Positions 15,698 through 25,024 of a DNA stretch of 64,000 bases are shown piece by piece. Positions within the stretch are counted from its first letter, which is position 1; each line of letters begins with the position of its first letter. The notes under the pieces are model-generated. The model ran no database searches. It worked only from the letters and a program-made list of their open reading frames with translations, and was not told the origin of the DNA. The position numbers were made by a program, and so were the translations under genes. Source of the DNA: an uncultured bacterium (GTDB lineage: Bacteria > Pseudomonadota > Alphaproteobacteria > Sphingomonadales > Sphingomonadaceae); NCBI GenBank assembly GCA_903884945.1, contig CAISGR010000155.1:1-64000 (forward strand), written 5' to 3'.

Positions 15698-17461
15698 ATG
15701 CAGTTCGGGAAATGGGCGGCGATCGCATCCGCGGTGGCCGCGATATCGGCTCCCGCCGTCGCGCAGGCTCCCGTCGCGCCACCGTCGACGGCGCTGGCGG
15801 TGGAACTGGCGCCCCGGCCCGTGCCGGGCGGCGATTCGATCGATACCGTTGCGGTCACGCTGCGCTTCGATCGCGTCACGGCGGCGGCCGGCGCGCCGCT
15901 GCTCGGCCTGCCGCTCGTGTCGAGCAATACCGATAGCGTGGCGACCACCCTGGCTGACGTCACCGCCAGCGATGCGCAGGGGCCGCTCGCGCTTGTCGCC
16001 CGCGATAGGGACGGCGCGACCGAGGCGGCCCGCGATGCCGAGACGGGCGGGCCGGCCCGCCTGTGGATCGCCGACCGCGCCGTGGCGGGCCCCCTGACGG
16101 TCCATTACACCGTGCCGGCCAACGCGACGCTGCCGCCGCGCGGCCCGGCGCCGCCTTTCGCCTTCACCAATGATGGCGGCGGCGTGTCGGCGGCGGGCCA
16201 TGTCTTCCTCATGCTGCCGCCCGGTCCGGCCCGCTATCGCATGAGCGTCGACTGGGACCTGCGGGCGCTGCCGGCCGGCGCGCGGGGCGTCAGCAGCTTC
16301 GGCGAGGGGCATGTGACGGCGCCCGCGCCGCTCTCGCCGGCGGAGGTGCGCATGACCTTCTACATGGCCGGCAGGATCGGCACCTATCCCGATCGCGTGC
16401 CCGCGACCGGCTTTTTCGGCGCGTGGCAGGGCAGGCCGGATTTCGACGCGGCGGCGCTGCTCGGCTGGACGGGCAATCTCTACACCCATTATGCCGGCTT
16501 TTTCGGCCAGGAGGCGCCGCCGCCCTATGGGGTGTTCCTGCGCTACAACCCGATCAATGCCGGGGGCGGGGTCGGCCTCTATCATTCCTTCGTCACCACC
16601 TTCGGCAAGTCGGACGGGGGCGTGGCGAAGATCAGGATCACGCTCGCGCATGAGATGTTCCATACGTTCCAGCCCTATATCGAGCAGCCCGCCGGCCTCG
16701 AATCCTCCTGGTTCGGCGAGGGGCTGGCGGTATTCTATGCCGGGCGGCTGGCGATGCGCTTCGGCCTGATCACCCCGGATGCCTTTCTCGACGATCTGAA
16801 CGGCACCGCGGCGCGCTACTACACCAGCATCATGGCGACGGTGCCGAACGCCGAGGTGCCCAAGCGCTTCTGGGCTGACACGCGCGTGCGCACGCTGCCT
16901 TATGATCGCGGCATGCTCTATTTCGCCACGGTCGACGAGGCGGTGCGCCATGCCTCGGGCGGCAAGCGCCGGCTCGACGATCTGATGCTGGCGATGCTGG
17001 CGCTGGAAAAGGCGGGCAGGACGACCGGCAATGCCGATTGGGAGGCGCTGTTGCGCCAGGAGCTGGGCGAGGGGGCGGTCGGGGATTTCCGGGCCTTTCT
17101 CGGCGGCCGGATGCCGGTGCCGTCATCGTCCGCCTTCGGCCCCTGCTTCCGGCGGACGAGCAAGGCGCTGCGCCGTTACGAGCTTGGCTTCGACACGGCG
17201 GTCCTGGCCGAGCCGAAGCGGATCGTGCGCGGCCTGGTCGCCGGATCGGCGGCCGCAAGGGCCGGCCTGCGCGATGGCGACGAGATCGTGAAGCCGGTGC
17301 CGCAGGACGGCATCCAGGGCAACCAGACCCAGCTGCTCGAGCTCAGCATCCGCCGCAACGGGCGGACGTTCCCGCTGACCTATCTGCCGCGCGGCGAGAC
17401 GGTCCAGGCATGGCAATGGCAGCGCGTGCCGGGCGTACCCGATTCAGCCTGCAAGATCTGA
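15698..17461 (+). CDS. Secreted M61-like metallopeptidase with PDZ domain
   Basis: A 587-residue protein with an N-terminal signal peptide (MQFGKWAAIASAVAAIS to AQA). The gluzincin signature is complete: HEMFH at residues 318-322, then 18 residues to Glu341 in WFGEGLAVFY, the HExxH-x18-E spacing of M1 and M61 zinc aminopeptidases. An N-terminal beta domain (about 30-230) and a C-terminal PDZ-like domain (about 480-560: ALRRYELGFDTAVL, RAGLRDGDEIVK) give the glycyl-aminopeptidase (M61) architecture. It probably acts in the periplasm on peptides imported by the upstream receptor. It is spaced 11 nt from the next gene, so they are likely co-translated. Confidence 0.85.
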   Translation: MQFGKWAAIASAVAAISAPAVAQAPVAPPSTALAVELAPRPVPGGDSIDTVAVTLRFDRVTAAAGAPLLGLPLVSSNTDSVATTLADVTASDAQGPLALVARDRDGATEAARDAETGGPARLWIADRAVAGPLTVHYTVPANATLPPRGPAPPFAFTNDGGGVSAAGHVFLMLPPGPARYRMSVDWDLRALPAGARGVSSFGEGHVTAPAPLSPAEVRMTFYMAGRIGTYPDRVPATGFFGAWQGRPDFDAAALLGWTGNLYTHYAGFFGQEAPPPYGVFLRYNPINAGGGVGLYHSFVTTFGKSDGGVAKIRITLAHEMFHTFQPYIEQPAGLESSWFGEGLAVFYAGRLAMRFGLITPDAFLDDLNGTAARYYTSIMATVPNAEVPKRFWADTRVRTLPYDRGMLYFATVDEAVRHASGGKRRLDDLMLAMLALEKAGRTTGNADWEALLRQELGEGAVGDFRAFLGGRMPVPSSSAFGPCFRRTSKALRRYELGFDTAVLAEPKRIVRGLVAGSAAARAGLRDGDEIVKPVPQDGIQGNQTQLLELSIRRNGRTFPLTYLPRGETVQAWQWQRVPGVPDSACKI

Positions 17462-17472
17462 AGGAAGTGCCG

Positions 17473-19572
17473 ATGCTCCCGCTCACCAGGGCCATGCTCG
17501 CGCTCGGGGCTGCGCTTGCCGCCACCGCCCCCGCCCGTGCGGCAGCGCCCGAGACACTGTCGATCGTCGCGAACGGCGAGGTGGTCGGCTCCGTCGTCGC
17601 CACCACCGAGGGCAACCATATCGTCGTCGACTATCGCGTCGACGATAATGGCCGCGGGCCGAAGCATCGCGAGGACATCGTGCTCGGGCCCGGCGGGATG
17701 CCGGTCGCATGGAAGATCAGCGGCACGTCGCTGATGGGCGGCCCCGTCTCCGAGCGCTTCGCCTGGTCGCGGGGCCGCGCGAGCTGGAGCAGCCAGGCGG
17801 ACCGCGGCGACGTCCCGGCGGCCCGGCCGGGCCTGTACATCGTCAATGACGACAGTCCCTGGGCGCTCGGCGTCTATGCTCGTGCGGCGCTCGCGGCGCA
17901 GGGCGGCAGCGTCGCGACGCTGCCCGGCGGCCGCCTGACGATCACGAAGGTGCGCGACATGATCGTGCGCGGCACCCCGGTCACGGTCTTCCGGCTGGAA
18001 GGCGTCCAGCTCGCGCCCGATTATCTGATGCTTGACCGGCAGCGTCGCCTGTTCGCGACCTTCAGCGCCACCGAGACCGCCGTCCGCGCCGGCTTCGAGG
18101 CGGAGGCGCCGGGCCTCCTGAAGCTCGGCGCGACGCTCGAGCTCGAGCGGATCCGCGCGATCAGCGCCAGGGTCGCGCATCGCTATGATGCGCCGGTGCG
18201 GATCCGCAACGTGCGGATCTTCGATCCGCGCACCGGCACGCTCGGGCCGCTGTCGACCGTGGTCACGATGCGCGAGCGCATCACCCAGGTGCTGGCCGAT
18301 GACGGCAAGCCGGCGCCCGCCGACGAGGTGGCGATCGATGGCGAGGGGGGGACGCTCTACCCCGGGCTCGCCGACATGCATTCGCACACCTCGCTCGAAT
18401 CCGGCCTCTATTACCTCGCGGCCGGCGTCACCCGCACGCGGGACATGGGCAACAAGAATGATTTCCTGCTCGATCTGCTGCCCCGGCTCCAGTCGGGCGA
18501 GATCGCCGGTCCCTATATCGCGGCGGATGGCTTCATCGAAGGGCGCAGCCCCTTTTCGGCCCGCAACGGCATCATTCCCGACAGCCTGGACAAGGCGATC
18601 GAGGCGGTCCGCTGGTATGCCGATCGCGGCTATCACGAAATCAAGATCTACAATTCCTTCAACCCGGACTGGGTGAAGCCCGTCGCGGCCGAAGCGCACC
18701 GGCTCGGCCTCGGCGTTACCGGCCATGTGCCCGCCTTCGACAGCCCGGACCGGGTGATCGCGGACGGCTATGATACGATCGCGCATATCAACCAGCTCAT
18801 GCTCGGCTGGGTGCTCCAGCCCGGGGAGGATACGCGCACGCCGTTGCGGCTGACGGCCATGGCGCGCGCGGCCGATCTCGACCTGACGTCGGATCGGGTG
18901 CGCCGGACGGTGCAGCTGATGAAGGCCCACGGCACGTCGCTCGATACGACGGCGGTCATTCTCGAAATGCTGATGCTCAGCCGCGCGGGCGAAGAGCCAG
19001 CCACCTTTGCCGGGGTGCTCGATCACATGCCGGTCGGGTTCCAGCGCTTTCGCAAGCGCACCTATGTGCCGCTCAAGGATGCGGCGGACGACCAGCGCTA
19101 TCGCGACGCCTTCGCCAGGCTGCTCGCCACGATCAAGCTGCTTGACGGGGAGGGCATCCGCCTGCTCCCCGGCACCGATGACGGGACCGGCTTCACCCTG
19201 CAGCGCGAGATCGAACTCTATGTCGGGGCCGGCATCGCGCCGGCCGCGGCGTTGCGGCTCGCGACGCTGAGCCCGGCCGAATATCTCGGCGATACCGCCG
19301 AACGTGGCACGATCGAGCGCGGCAAGATCGCTGATCTGGTGCTGGTCGCCGGCGACCCCACCCGGGATATCGCGGCGATCAAGCGGCCGCGCATGGTGAT
19401 GCATGACGGCGCGGTCTATTTCCCGTCGGAGATCTACCAGGCGCTGAGCATCGCGCCCTTCGCGGCGCCGCCGAAGGTGACGGCAGCCGTGCCCGTGCCG
19501 GGCGATCCCGCCGAGACGGCCCCCAAGGCCGCTTTCGGACCCCATGGCCTGGACGATCATTATCTTGACTGA
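17473..19572 (+). CDS. Secreted amidohydrolase with extra N-terminal domain
   Basis: A 699-residue protein. A signal peptide (to about residue 24, APARAAA) is followed by a ~220-residue beta-rich N-terminal domain of unknown type, then an amidohydrolase TIM barrel. Metal-site motifs are MHSHTS (His303, His305), the Lys in HEIKIYNSF, His in GVTGHVPAF, His in IAHINQLML and the Asp in LLPGTDDGTG. This is the imidazolonepropionase/Xaa-Pro (or Xaa-Arg/Lys) dipeptidase-like branch. The operon context favours a periplasmic dipeptidase or acyl-amino-acid hydrolase. GGAAG precedes the ATG. The exact substrate is unknown. Confidence 0.83.
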   Translation: MLPLTRAMLALGAALAATAPARAAAPETLSIVANGEVVGSVVATTEGNHIVVDYRVDDNGRGPKHREDIVLGPGGMPVAWKISGTSLMGGPVSERFAWSRGRASWSSQADRGDVPAARPGLYIVNDDSPWALGVYARAALAAQGGSVATLPGGRLTITKVRDMIVRGTPVTVFRLEGVQLAPDYLMLDRQRRLFATFSATETAVRAGFEAEAPGLLKLGATLELERIRAISARVAHRYDAPVRIRNVRIFDPRTGTLGPLSTVVTMRERITQVLADDGKPAPADEVAIDGEGGTLYPGLADMHSHTSLESGLYYLAAGVTRTRDMGNKNDFLLDLLPRLQSGEIAGPYIAADGFIEGRSPFSARNGIIPDSLDKAIEAVRWYADRGYHEIKIYNSFNPDWVKPVAAEAHRLGLGVTGHVPAFDSPDRVIADGYDTIAHINQLMLGWVLQPGEDTRTPLRLTAMARAADLDLTSDRVRRTVQLMKAHGTSLDTTAVILEMLMLSRAGEEPATFAGVLDHMPVGFQRFRKRTYVPLKDAADDQRYRDAFARLLATIKLLDGEGIRLLPGTDDGTGFTLQREIELYVGAGIAPAAALRLATLSPAEYLGDTAERGTIERGKIADLVLVAGDPTRDIAAIKRPRMVMHDGAVYFPSEIYQALSIAPFAAPPKVTAAVPVPGDPAETAPKAAFGPHGLDDHYLD

Positions 19573-19582
19573 GGAACAGCCG

Positions 19583-20890
19583 ATGGGCGCGGGCGAACTC
19601 CGCAAGAGCGTGGGCCTGACCGGCGTCGTGATGTTCGGTGCGGGAACCGCGATCGGCGTCTCGATCTTCTCGGTGCTGCAGCCCGCGGCCCAGGTCGCCG
19701 GTTCGGGGATGCTGATCGCGATCGCGCTGTCGGCGGTGCCGATGGTCCTGTTCGCCACCGTCTATGCCTGGCTCGCATCGGCACTGCCCGTGTCGGGGGC
19801 ATCCTATGAATGGCCGCGCCGGTTCCTGAGCCCCTTTGTCGGCTTCGCGATCGCGTGGATGCGCATCCTGAGCAATGTCGGGGCCATGGTCGTGCTCGCC
19901 CAGGTACTCACCAATTATCTCGGCATGGCGGTCGCGATTCCGGCGAAGCCGGTGATGGCGCTGGCGATCACCGCGGTCTTCGCGCTCAACTTCTTCGGCG
20001 TGCATGTCGCGGCACAGGCCCAGTCGCTGCTGATGGCGGTGCTGATCGCGGTGCTGGCGCTGTTCGTGATCGCGGGCGTCCCGCATGTCAGCGCGACGGT
20101 CATGGGGTCGCCCTTCGACGCCGGCACGGGCGCCATTCTCGCCGGCATCCCGCTGATGATCAGCCTGTTCCTCGGCATCGAATCCGCGGTCGAGATCGGC
20201 GAGGAGGTGCGCGATCCCAAGCGAACCATCCCCCTCGGCATCCTGCTCGCGATCCTGCTCACCGCGATCGTCTACGCCGCCGTCGCCGCGACGGCGCTCG
20301 GCCTGGTCGGGCCGGCGGCGCTCGCACGGAGCACGGCCCCCCTGCTCGAAGCCGCACGGGTCCCGCTCGGCCGCTGGGCGCTGCCGATCATCGTCGGCGC
20401 GGCCACCGTGTCGATCCTGAAGACGATGAACGCCACTGCGCTCACCTTTTCGCGCAGCCTGTTCGCGATGGGGCGGGCGGGCGCCCTGCCGGCGGTGCTG
20501 GCGGCGGTCCATCCGCGTTTCGGGACGCCGCACCGCGCGATCCTGGTCTGCTATGCCTTCGCTCTGGCGGGGCTGTTCCTGCCCAACAGCCTGGTGTTCC
20601 TGCTGCTGGCGGTGAATATCCCGACCATGCTGAAATATCTCGCCTGCTCGCTATGCGCCATCCGGCTCGCGCGTGGCGGCGGGCCGATCGCGCAGGGGGC
20701 CGGGCTCCGGTTCAAGCCGCGCACCGTCATCGCGGTCGGGTGGGCCGCGGTCGTCTGCGCCATCGGCATCATCATCGTCGGGATCGAGGCGGACGGGCGA
20801 CCCTATCTGCTGGTGCTCGGCTGGTTCGCGGTCGGGGCGATCTTCTATCTGGTCCGGGCCCGGCGGGGCGCGGGAAGGGCGGCGGCATGA
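19583..20890 (+). CDS. APC-superfamily amino-acid permease
   Basis: A 435-residue inner-membrane transporter with about 12 hydrophobic segments. The N-terminal motif LRKSVGLTGVVMFGAGTAIG matches the TM1 glycine-rich loop that binds the substrate amino group in APC transporters, and GIESAVEIGEEVRDPKRTIP is the conserved TM6-loop signature. The start with GAGGAAC upstream is preferred over an in-frame start 13 codons earlier that overlaps the amidohydrolase gene. It probably imports the amino acids or dipeptides released by the secreted peptidases. Its stop overlaps the next start (ATGA), indicating translational coupling. Confidence 0.92.
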   Translation: MGAGELRKSVGLTGVVMFGAGTAIGVSIFSVLQPAAQVAGSGMLIAIALSAVPMVLFATVYAWLASALPVSGASYEWPRRFLSPFVGFAIAWMRILSNVGAMVVLAQVLTNYLGMAVAIPAKPVMALAITAVFALNFFGVHVAAQAQSLLMAVLIAVLALFVIAGVPHVSATVMGSPFDAGTGAILAGIPLMISLFLGIESAVEIGEEVRDPKRTIPLGILLAILLTAIVYAAVAATALGLVGPAALARSTAPLLEAARVPLGRWALPIIVGAATVSILKTMNATALTFSRSLFAMGRAGALPAVLAAVHPRFGTPHRAILVCYAFALAGLFLPNSLVFLLLAVNIPTMLKYLACSLCAIRLARGGGPIAQGAGLRFKPRTVIAVGWAAVVCAIGIIIVGIEADGRPYLLVLGWFAVGAIFYLVRARRGAGRAAA

Positions 20891-21861
20891 GCGAGAATCC
20901 CCGCTTCTACGACGCTGCCATGATCCGTCGCACGATCAGCCATGCCGATTGCATCGAGGTCGTGCGGACGGCGATGGCGGATTTCTCGGCCAGCGGCGCC
21001 GATCAGCCGCTGCGCACGATCGAGCGCGTGCCGGGCGGCGGGCTGCTCGGTGTCATGCCCGGCTGGCTGGAGACCTCGCCCGGCTTCGGCGCGAAGATCG
21101 TGACGGTGTTCGAGGATCCGGCCCGGCCCGGGCGGGCGCGGCACCGCGGCGTCGTGCTGCTGTTCGAACGGCCGCTCGGCACGCTTGCCTGCATCGCCGA
21201 TGCCGACACCATCACCGAGCTCCGCACGGCCGCCGCCAGCGCGGTCGCGACTGACCTGATGGCGCGACCGGAGGCGACGCGGCTCGCGCTCCTGGGCTGC
21301 GGCCTGCAGGCGGAATCCCATCTCCATGCAATCTCGCTCGTCCGTCCGCTGGCCCACGTCACCGTCTGGGGGCGCTCGATTGCCGCCGCACGCACCTTTG
21401 CCGGGCGCCTGTCGGCCGAAACCGGGCTTGCGATCGAGCCGGTCGACGATGCGGCCGAGGCCGTGGCGGACGCGGATATCATCTGCACCGTGACGAGTTC
21501 GCCCGTGCCGATCCTGCAGGGCGCCTGGGTCCGCCCCGGCACGCATGTCAATGTCGTCGGATCGAGCCATGCCGGCGCGGTCGAGGTGGATACTGCGCTG
21601 GTGGTCGCCAGCCGCTATGTCGCCGACAGCCGCCGGTCGGTGCTGGCCGCCGGCGCGGAGTTCATCGCTGCCCGGGCGCAGGGGCTGATCGATGACGACC
21701 ATATCGTCGCGGAGATCGGCGACGTGATCCTCCGCCGCGTCCCGGGGCGGACCGCCCCCGACCAGATCACGCTCTACAAGTCGCTCGGCCATATCGTGCA
21801 GGATCTGGCGGTCGCCGAGCGCCTGTATCGCATGGATCGCGCCGCCCCTGCTGCCGGCTAG
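20887..21861 (+). CDS. Ornithine cyclodeaminase / mu-crystallin family enzyme
   Basis: A 324-residue NAD(P)-dependent enzyme. The family Lys lies in GFGAKIVTVFEDP, the Rossmann motif is LLGCGLQAESHLHAI, and the Asp region is near GAVEVDTALVV. Family members deaminate ornithine to proline, reduce cyclic imines (1-pyrroline or 1-piperideine 2-carboxylate), or act as alanine or opine-like dehydrogenases, so the reaction cannot be fixed from sequence. Translational coupling to the permease implies that its substrate is what the permease imports; ornithine, proline or pipecolate metabolism would fit. Confidence 0.88.
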   Translation: MSENPRFYDAAMIRRTISHADCIEVVRTAMADFSASGADQPLRTIERVPGGGLLGVMPGWLETSPGFGAKIVTVFEDPARPGRARHRGVVLLFERPLGTLACIADADTITELRTAAASAVATDLMARPEATRLALLGCGLQAESHLHAISLVRPLAHVTVWGRSIAAARTFAGRLSAETGLAIEPVDDAAEAVADADIICTVTSSPVPILQGAWVRPGTHVNVVGSSHAGAVEVDTALVVASRYVADSRRSVLAAGAEFIAARAQGLIDDDHIVAEIGDVILRRVPGRTAPDQITLYKSLGHIVQDLAVAERLYRMDRAAPAAG

Positions 21862-21877
21862 AAGAAGGACTGCCGCC

Positions 21878-23323
21878 ATGCGTCTCTCGCGCCTCCTCCC
21901 GATCGTCGCGCTCGCCCTGTCGCCCATGGCCGCGCGGGCCACGACGCCGGTCGGGGCCGTAGAGCTCGCCGCGCCCGTCGTGGCGGAGCACAAGGGCGTG
22001 TTCGGCGGGGTCCGCACGTCCTATCGGTCGGTCGTCGAGCCGATCGAGGTCAGCGATCCTGCGGGCAAGCCCGTCGCCCGGCTGGTCGCGACTTCCTATA
22101 TCGCCCGGGTCGCGGACAGCGCGAAGCGGCCGGTGCTCTTCGTCTTCAACGGTGGACCGATCGGCCCGTCCACGCCGCTGCACATGGGGGCGTTCGGGCC
22201 GCGGCGCGTCGCCGTGCCGGATGATCTCGCCGCTGACCCGGCGACCTTCCAGGTCGTCGACAATGTCTACGCGCCGATCGATGTCGCCGATGTCGTGATC
22301 TTCGATCCGGCCAATACCGGCTACAGCCGGACCCTGCCCGGGGTCGATCCGGCCAGCCAGTTCTCGAATGTCGCGGACGGGCGCCAGCTCGCGCAGCTCA
22401 TCCTCGCCTGGCGCCGCATCCATGCCCGCCCCGATGCGCCGATCTATCTGGTCGGCGAAAGCTACGGCACGATGCGGGCGGTCGAGGTGGCGGACCAGCT
22501 CCAGCAGGTCGATCAGCCGGTCGCCGGGATCTTCCTGCTGGGCCAGGCGGTGAACATCATCGAATATGCGCAGCGGCCGAACAACATCGTCAGCTACGCC
22601 GTGTCGCTGCCGACGCTGGCCGCGATCGGCTGGTATCACGGCAAGGCCGATCGGCAGGGGCGCAGCCTCGAGCAGTTCGTGGCCGATGCCAAGGCATATG
22701 GCGCGGGGGAATATCTCTCGGTCCTGTTCCTCGGCGATACCGCGCCGGCCGAGCGCGTCGCGGCGGTGGCGCGCCGGCTCGAGCAGTTCACCGGCCTCCC
22801 CGCCGCCGAGTTCGTCCGCCAGCGGCTCAAGGTCAGCAAGACCGCCTATCAGCGCCTGCTCTTTCCGGGCCAGCTGCTCGACACCAACGATGCCCGCTAT
22901 ATCGTGCCCGCGGGGCAGAAGAGCGCCGGCTATCTCACGCGCTTCGATCCGGCGATGCAGGAGCATCTGCGCTCGTTCCTCAAGATGCCCGACATCGGCG
23001 CCTATGCGATGGACAACCCCGCCGGGGACAGTTTCGCGAGCTGGGATTGGGCACCGAACAAGACGCCCTTTCTCGACTGGCCCTATGTCGGCCAGCTTAA
23101 GTCGGTGATGGAGAAGAATCCGCAGCTGCGGCTGTTCGTGGCGAACGGCTATTTCGACACGCAGACCACGGTCGGCGCCATGGACTATCTCGTCGCCCAG
23201 TCCGGCTTGCCCCGGGACCGGGTCGAGACCGCCAGCTACCGCGGCGGGCACATGTTCTACACGGTCGAGGACAGCCTCCGGCGCTTCAGCGATGATGTGC
23301 GCCGCGTCGTGCGCGCGCGCTAG
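21878..23323 (+). CDS. Secreted serine carboxypeptidase (S10 family), copy 1
   Basis: A 481-residue exported alpha/beta hydrolase. The signal peptide runs to about residue 22 (MAARAT). The nucleophile is in VGESYGTM (Ser195), with Asp427 in NGYFDTQTT and His458 in RGGHMFY. The oxyanion segment FVFNGGPIGPSTPLHMG differs from the usual NGGPGSSS by lacking the GSS core. It is the last gene of the run, 16 nt after the cyclodeaminase-like gene. It removes C-terminal residues from peptides, probably in the periplasm. It is convergent with a paralogue. Confidence 0.88.
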   Translation: MRLSRLLPIVALALSPMAARATTPVGAVELAAPVVAEHKGVFGGVRTSYRSVVEPIEVSDPAGKPVARLVATSYIARVADSAKRPVLFVFNGGPIGPSTPLHMGAFGPRRVAVPDDLAADPATFQVVDNVYAPIDVADVVIFDPANTGYSRTLPGVDPASQFSNVADGRQLAQLILAWRRIHARPDAPIYLVGESYGTMRAVEVADQLQQVDQPVAGIFLLGQAVNIIEYAQRPNNIVSYAVSLPTLAAIGWYHGKADRQGRSLEQFVADAKAYGAGEYLSVLFLGDTAPAERVAAVARRLEQFTGLPAAEFVRQRLKVSKTAYQRLLFPGQLLDTNDARYIVPAGQKSAGYLTRFDPAMQEHLRSFLKMPDIGAYAMDNPAGDSFASWDWAPNKTPFLDWPYVGQLKSVMEKNPQLRLFVANGYFDTQTTVGAMDYLVAQSGLPRDRVETASYRGGHMFYTVEDSLRRFSDDVRRVVRAR

Positions 23324-23359
23324 GCAGGCGCGGCCCGCGCCCGCCCGCCCCGGCGCGAT

Positions 23360-24979
23360 TCAGCGCGGCGCGGGTACCGATGCCTTGAGGATGAATTGCT
23401 TGAGGTCGGCGGCCATGGCGATGCCCGCGGCGCCGACATAGGCCATATGGCCGGACTGATAGGCCCTGGCCGTGACGCGGTCGCTCGGCAGATGGCGCTG
23501 GGCGATGCCGTAATCGGCGCTGCCGACGGCCCCGAACAGGTCGTACCAGCCCTGGATCGACATCAGCCGCAGATCCGGGTTGCGGCGCATCATCGCCGCC
23601 AGGTCGCCGCCGGGATCGCCGCTGTTCAGGTCGGCTTCCGCCGCCGCGCCCGGCTGGCGGGGGCCATAGGCCCAGGGCAGGTTGATGTTGATCCAGTCGA
23701 TCGCGACATAATCGTCGTCGATCGTCACGCCGAGTTCGTCGCGGACATAGGTGTTGAACGCGCCGATGAAGGCAGCCGAATATTGCCCCATCGCGGGATC
23801 GTCCGCGACCGGATCGCCGATCGATCCGGCGCTCGGCAGCACATAGCGCGAATCGTAGAAGCCAAGCGCCACCCCCTTGTCGCGCAGCAGTTCGCCGGCG
23901 AAGTCGCTCGGCATCACCCGCAGCCCCTTGGACAGCAGATAGGCCGTGCCGAGGCCGCTGAAGCGCGCATGCCGCCGCGCCACGGCTTCCCGGGCCGCAC
24001 TGTCCAGCGTGTCCCAGTGATCGAGCGCCGGCACCAGCTCTTCCCGCGCGAAGCGGCCCGCCTCGGCGATGAACGCGGCGAAGTCCGATCCGGCCTTGTC
24101 GACCCGGTCGTGATACCACGCCGTCGCGGCCATGGTGGTGAAGGTGACGAGGAACTGGTCGTTGCCCCGGGGCATGGCGAGGCCGCCATTGCCGCCGATC
24201 AGCACCACCCCGTTCAGCGATACGCCCTTCAGCGTGCCGTCGAGAAAGCCGCCCATCAGCCGCCGCGCGACCAGGTTGGCGCGATAGGTGCCATAGCTTT
24301 CGCCGAGCAGGAATTTCGGGCTGTTCCACCGGCCATGCTTGCGCAGCCAGCCATTGATGAAGCGGACGGTGGCGGCGGCATCTTCCTCGCGGCCGTAGAA
24401 GTCGCTCGGCCGTCCCTTGCCCCAATAGCGGCTGAAGCCGGTGCCGACCGGGTCGATGAACACGAGATCGGCGACCGCCAGTACGCTGTCCGGGTTGTCG
24501 ACCAGGTGGAAGGGCGGCACCTGGGCGGGCTGGATGTCGCGAAAGCTCACCTTGCGCGGGCCGAGGACGCCCATGTGCAGCCACACCGAGGATGATCCGG
24601 GGCCGCCGTTGAAGATGAAGATCACCGGCCGCTGTTCGGTGCGGGGCGCCTCCTTGATATAGGAGAAGGAGAAGATCGATCCGACGCCGTCGCCCGCGCC
24701 GTCACGCAGCACGCTGTCTTCCGCGACGACTGAATAGGCCAGCTTGCGGCCGGCGAAGGTGCCGGTCCGCCGCGCGACGAATCGCCGTGGTGCGCGCTCG
24801 GGCCGGGCGGTGGCGGGGTCGTCCCGCCACATCGCCGCGCTCTGGCCGATGTCCGGGATGCGCATGACCGGGCTGTCCTGGGCCTTTGGCGGTGCGGCGC
24901 TCTGCGCGCCGGCAAGCGCGGGGGCCAGGATCAGGGCAATGCCGCCCAGCGCGCGCAGGCTTGTCCGCAGCTTCATCAT
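23360..24979 (-). CDS. Secreted serine carboxypeptidase (S10 family), copy 2
   Basis: A 539-residue paralogue of copy 1. The signal peptide is MMKLRTSLRALGGIALILAPALAGAQS. The canonical oxyanion motif FNGGPGSSSVWLHMG is kept, and the nucleophile lies in GESYGTYRANLV (Ser228), with Asp in GWYDLFG and His in QSGHMAY. Having both a canonical and a divergent S10 enzyme suggests different C-terminal specificities. It is divergent from the Lrp/AsnC regulator gene, with a variant of the island's bipartite element in the shared intergenic region. Two adjacent ATG codons are possible starts. Confidence 0.9.
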   Translation of the reverse strand: MMKLRTSLRALGGIALILAPALAGAQSAAPPKAQDSPVMRIPDIGQSAAMWRDDPATARPERAPRRFVARRTGTFAGRKLAYSVVAEDSVLRDGAGDGVGSIFSFSYIKEAPRTEQRPVIFIFNGGPGSSSVWLHMGVLGPRKVSFRDIQPAQVPPFHLVDNPDSVLAVADLVFIDPVGTGFSRYWGKGRPSDFYGREEDAAATVRFINGWLRKHGRWNSPKFLLGESYGTYRANLVARRLMGGFLDGTLKGVSLNGVVLIGGNGGLAMPRGNDQFLVTFTTMAATAWYHDRVDKAGSDFAAFIAEAGRFAREELVPALDHWDTLDSAAREAVARRHARFSGLGTAYLLSKGLRVMPSDFAGELLRDKGVALGFYDSRYVLPSAGSIGDPVADDPAMGQYSAAFIGAFNTYVRDELGVTIDDDYVAIDWININLPWAYGPRQPGAAAEADLNSGDPGGDLAAMMRRNPDLRLMSIQGWYDLFGAVGSADYGIAQRHLPSDRVTARAYQSGHMAYVGAAGIAMAADLKQFILKASVPAPR

Positions 24980-25024
24980 TCACCTGTCCATGCTTCCCCG
25001 CACCGTATAGCGTATCGCGCCGGG

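Noticed and set aside
13236..15782. An 848-codon minus-strand frame opposite the TonB receptor
   Set aside because: Antisense shadow of the receptor; no start site or domain pattern.
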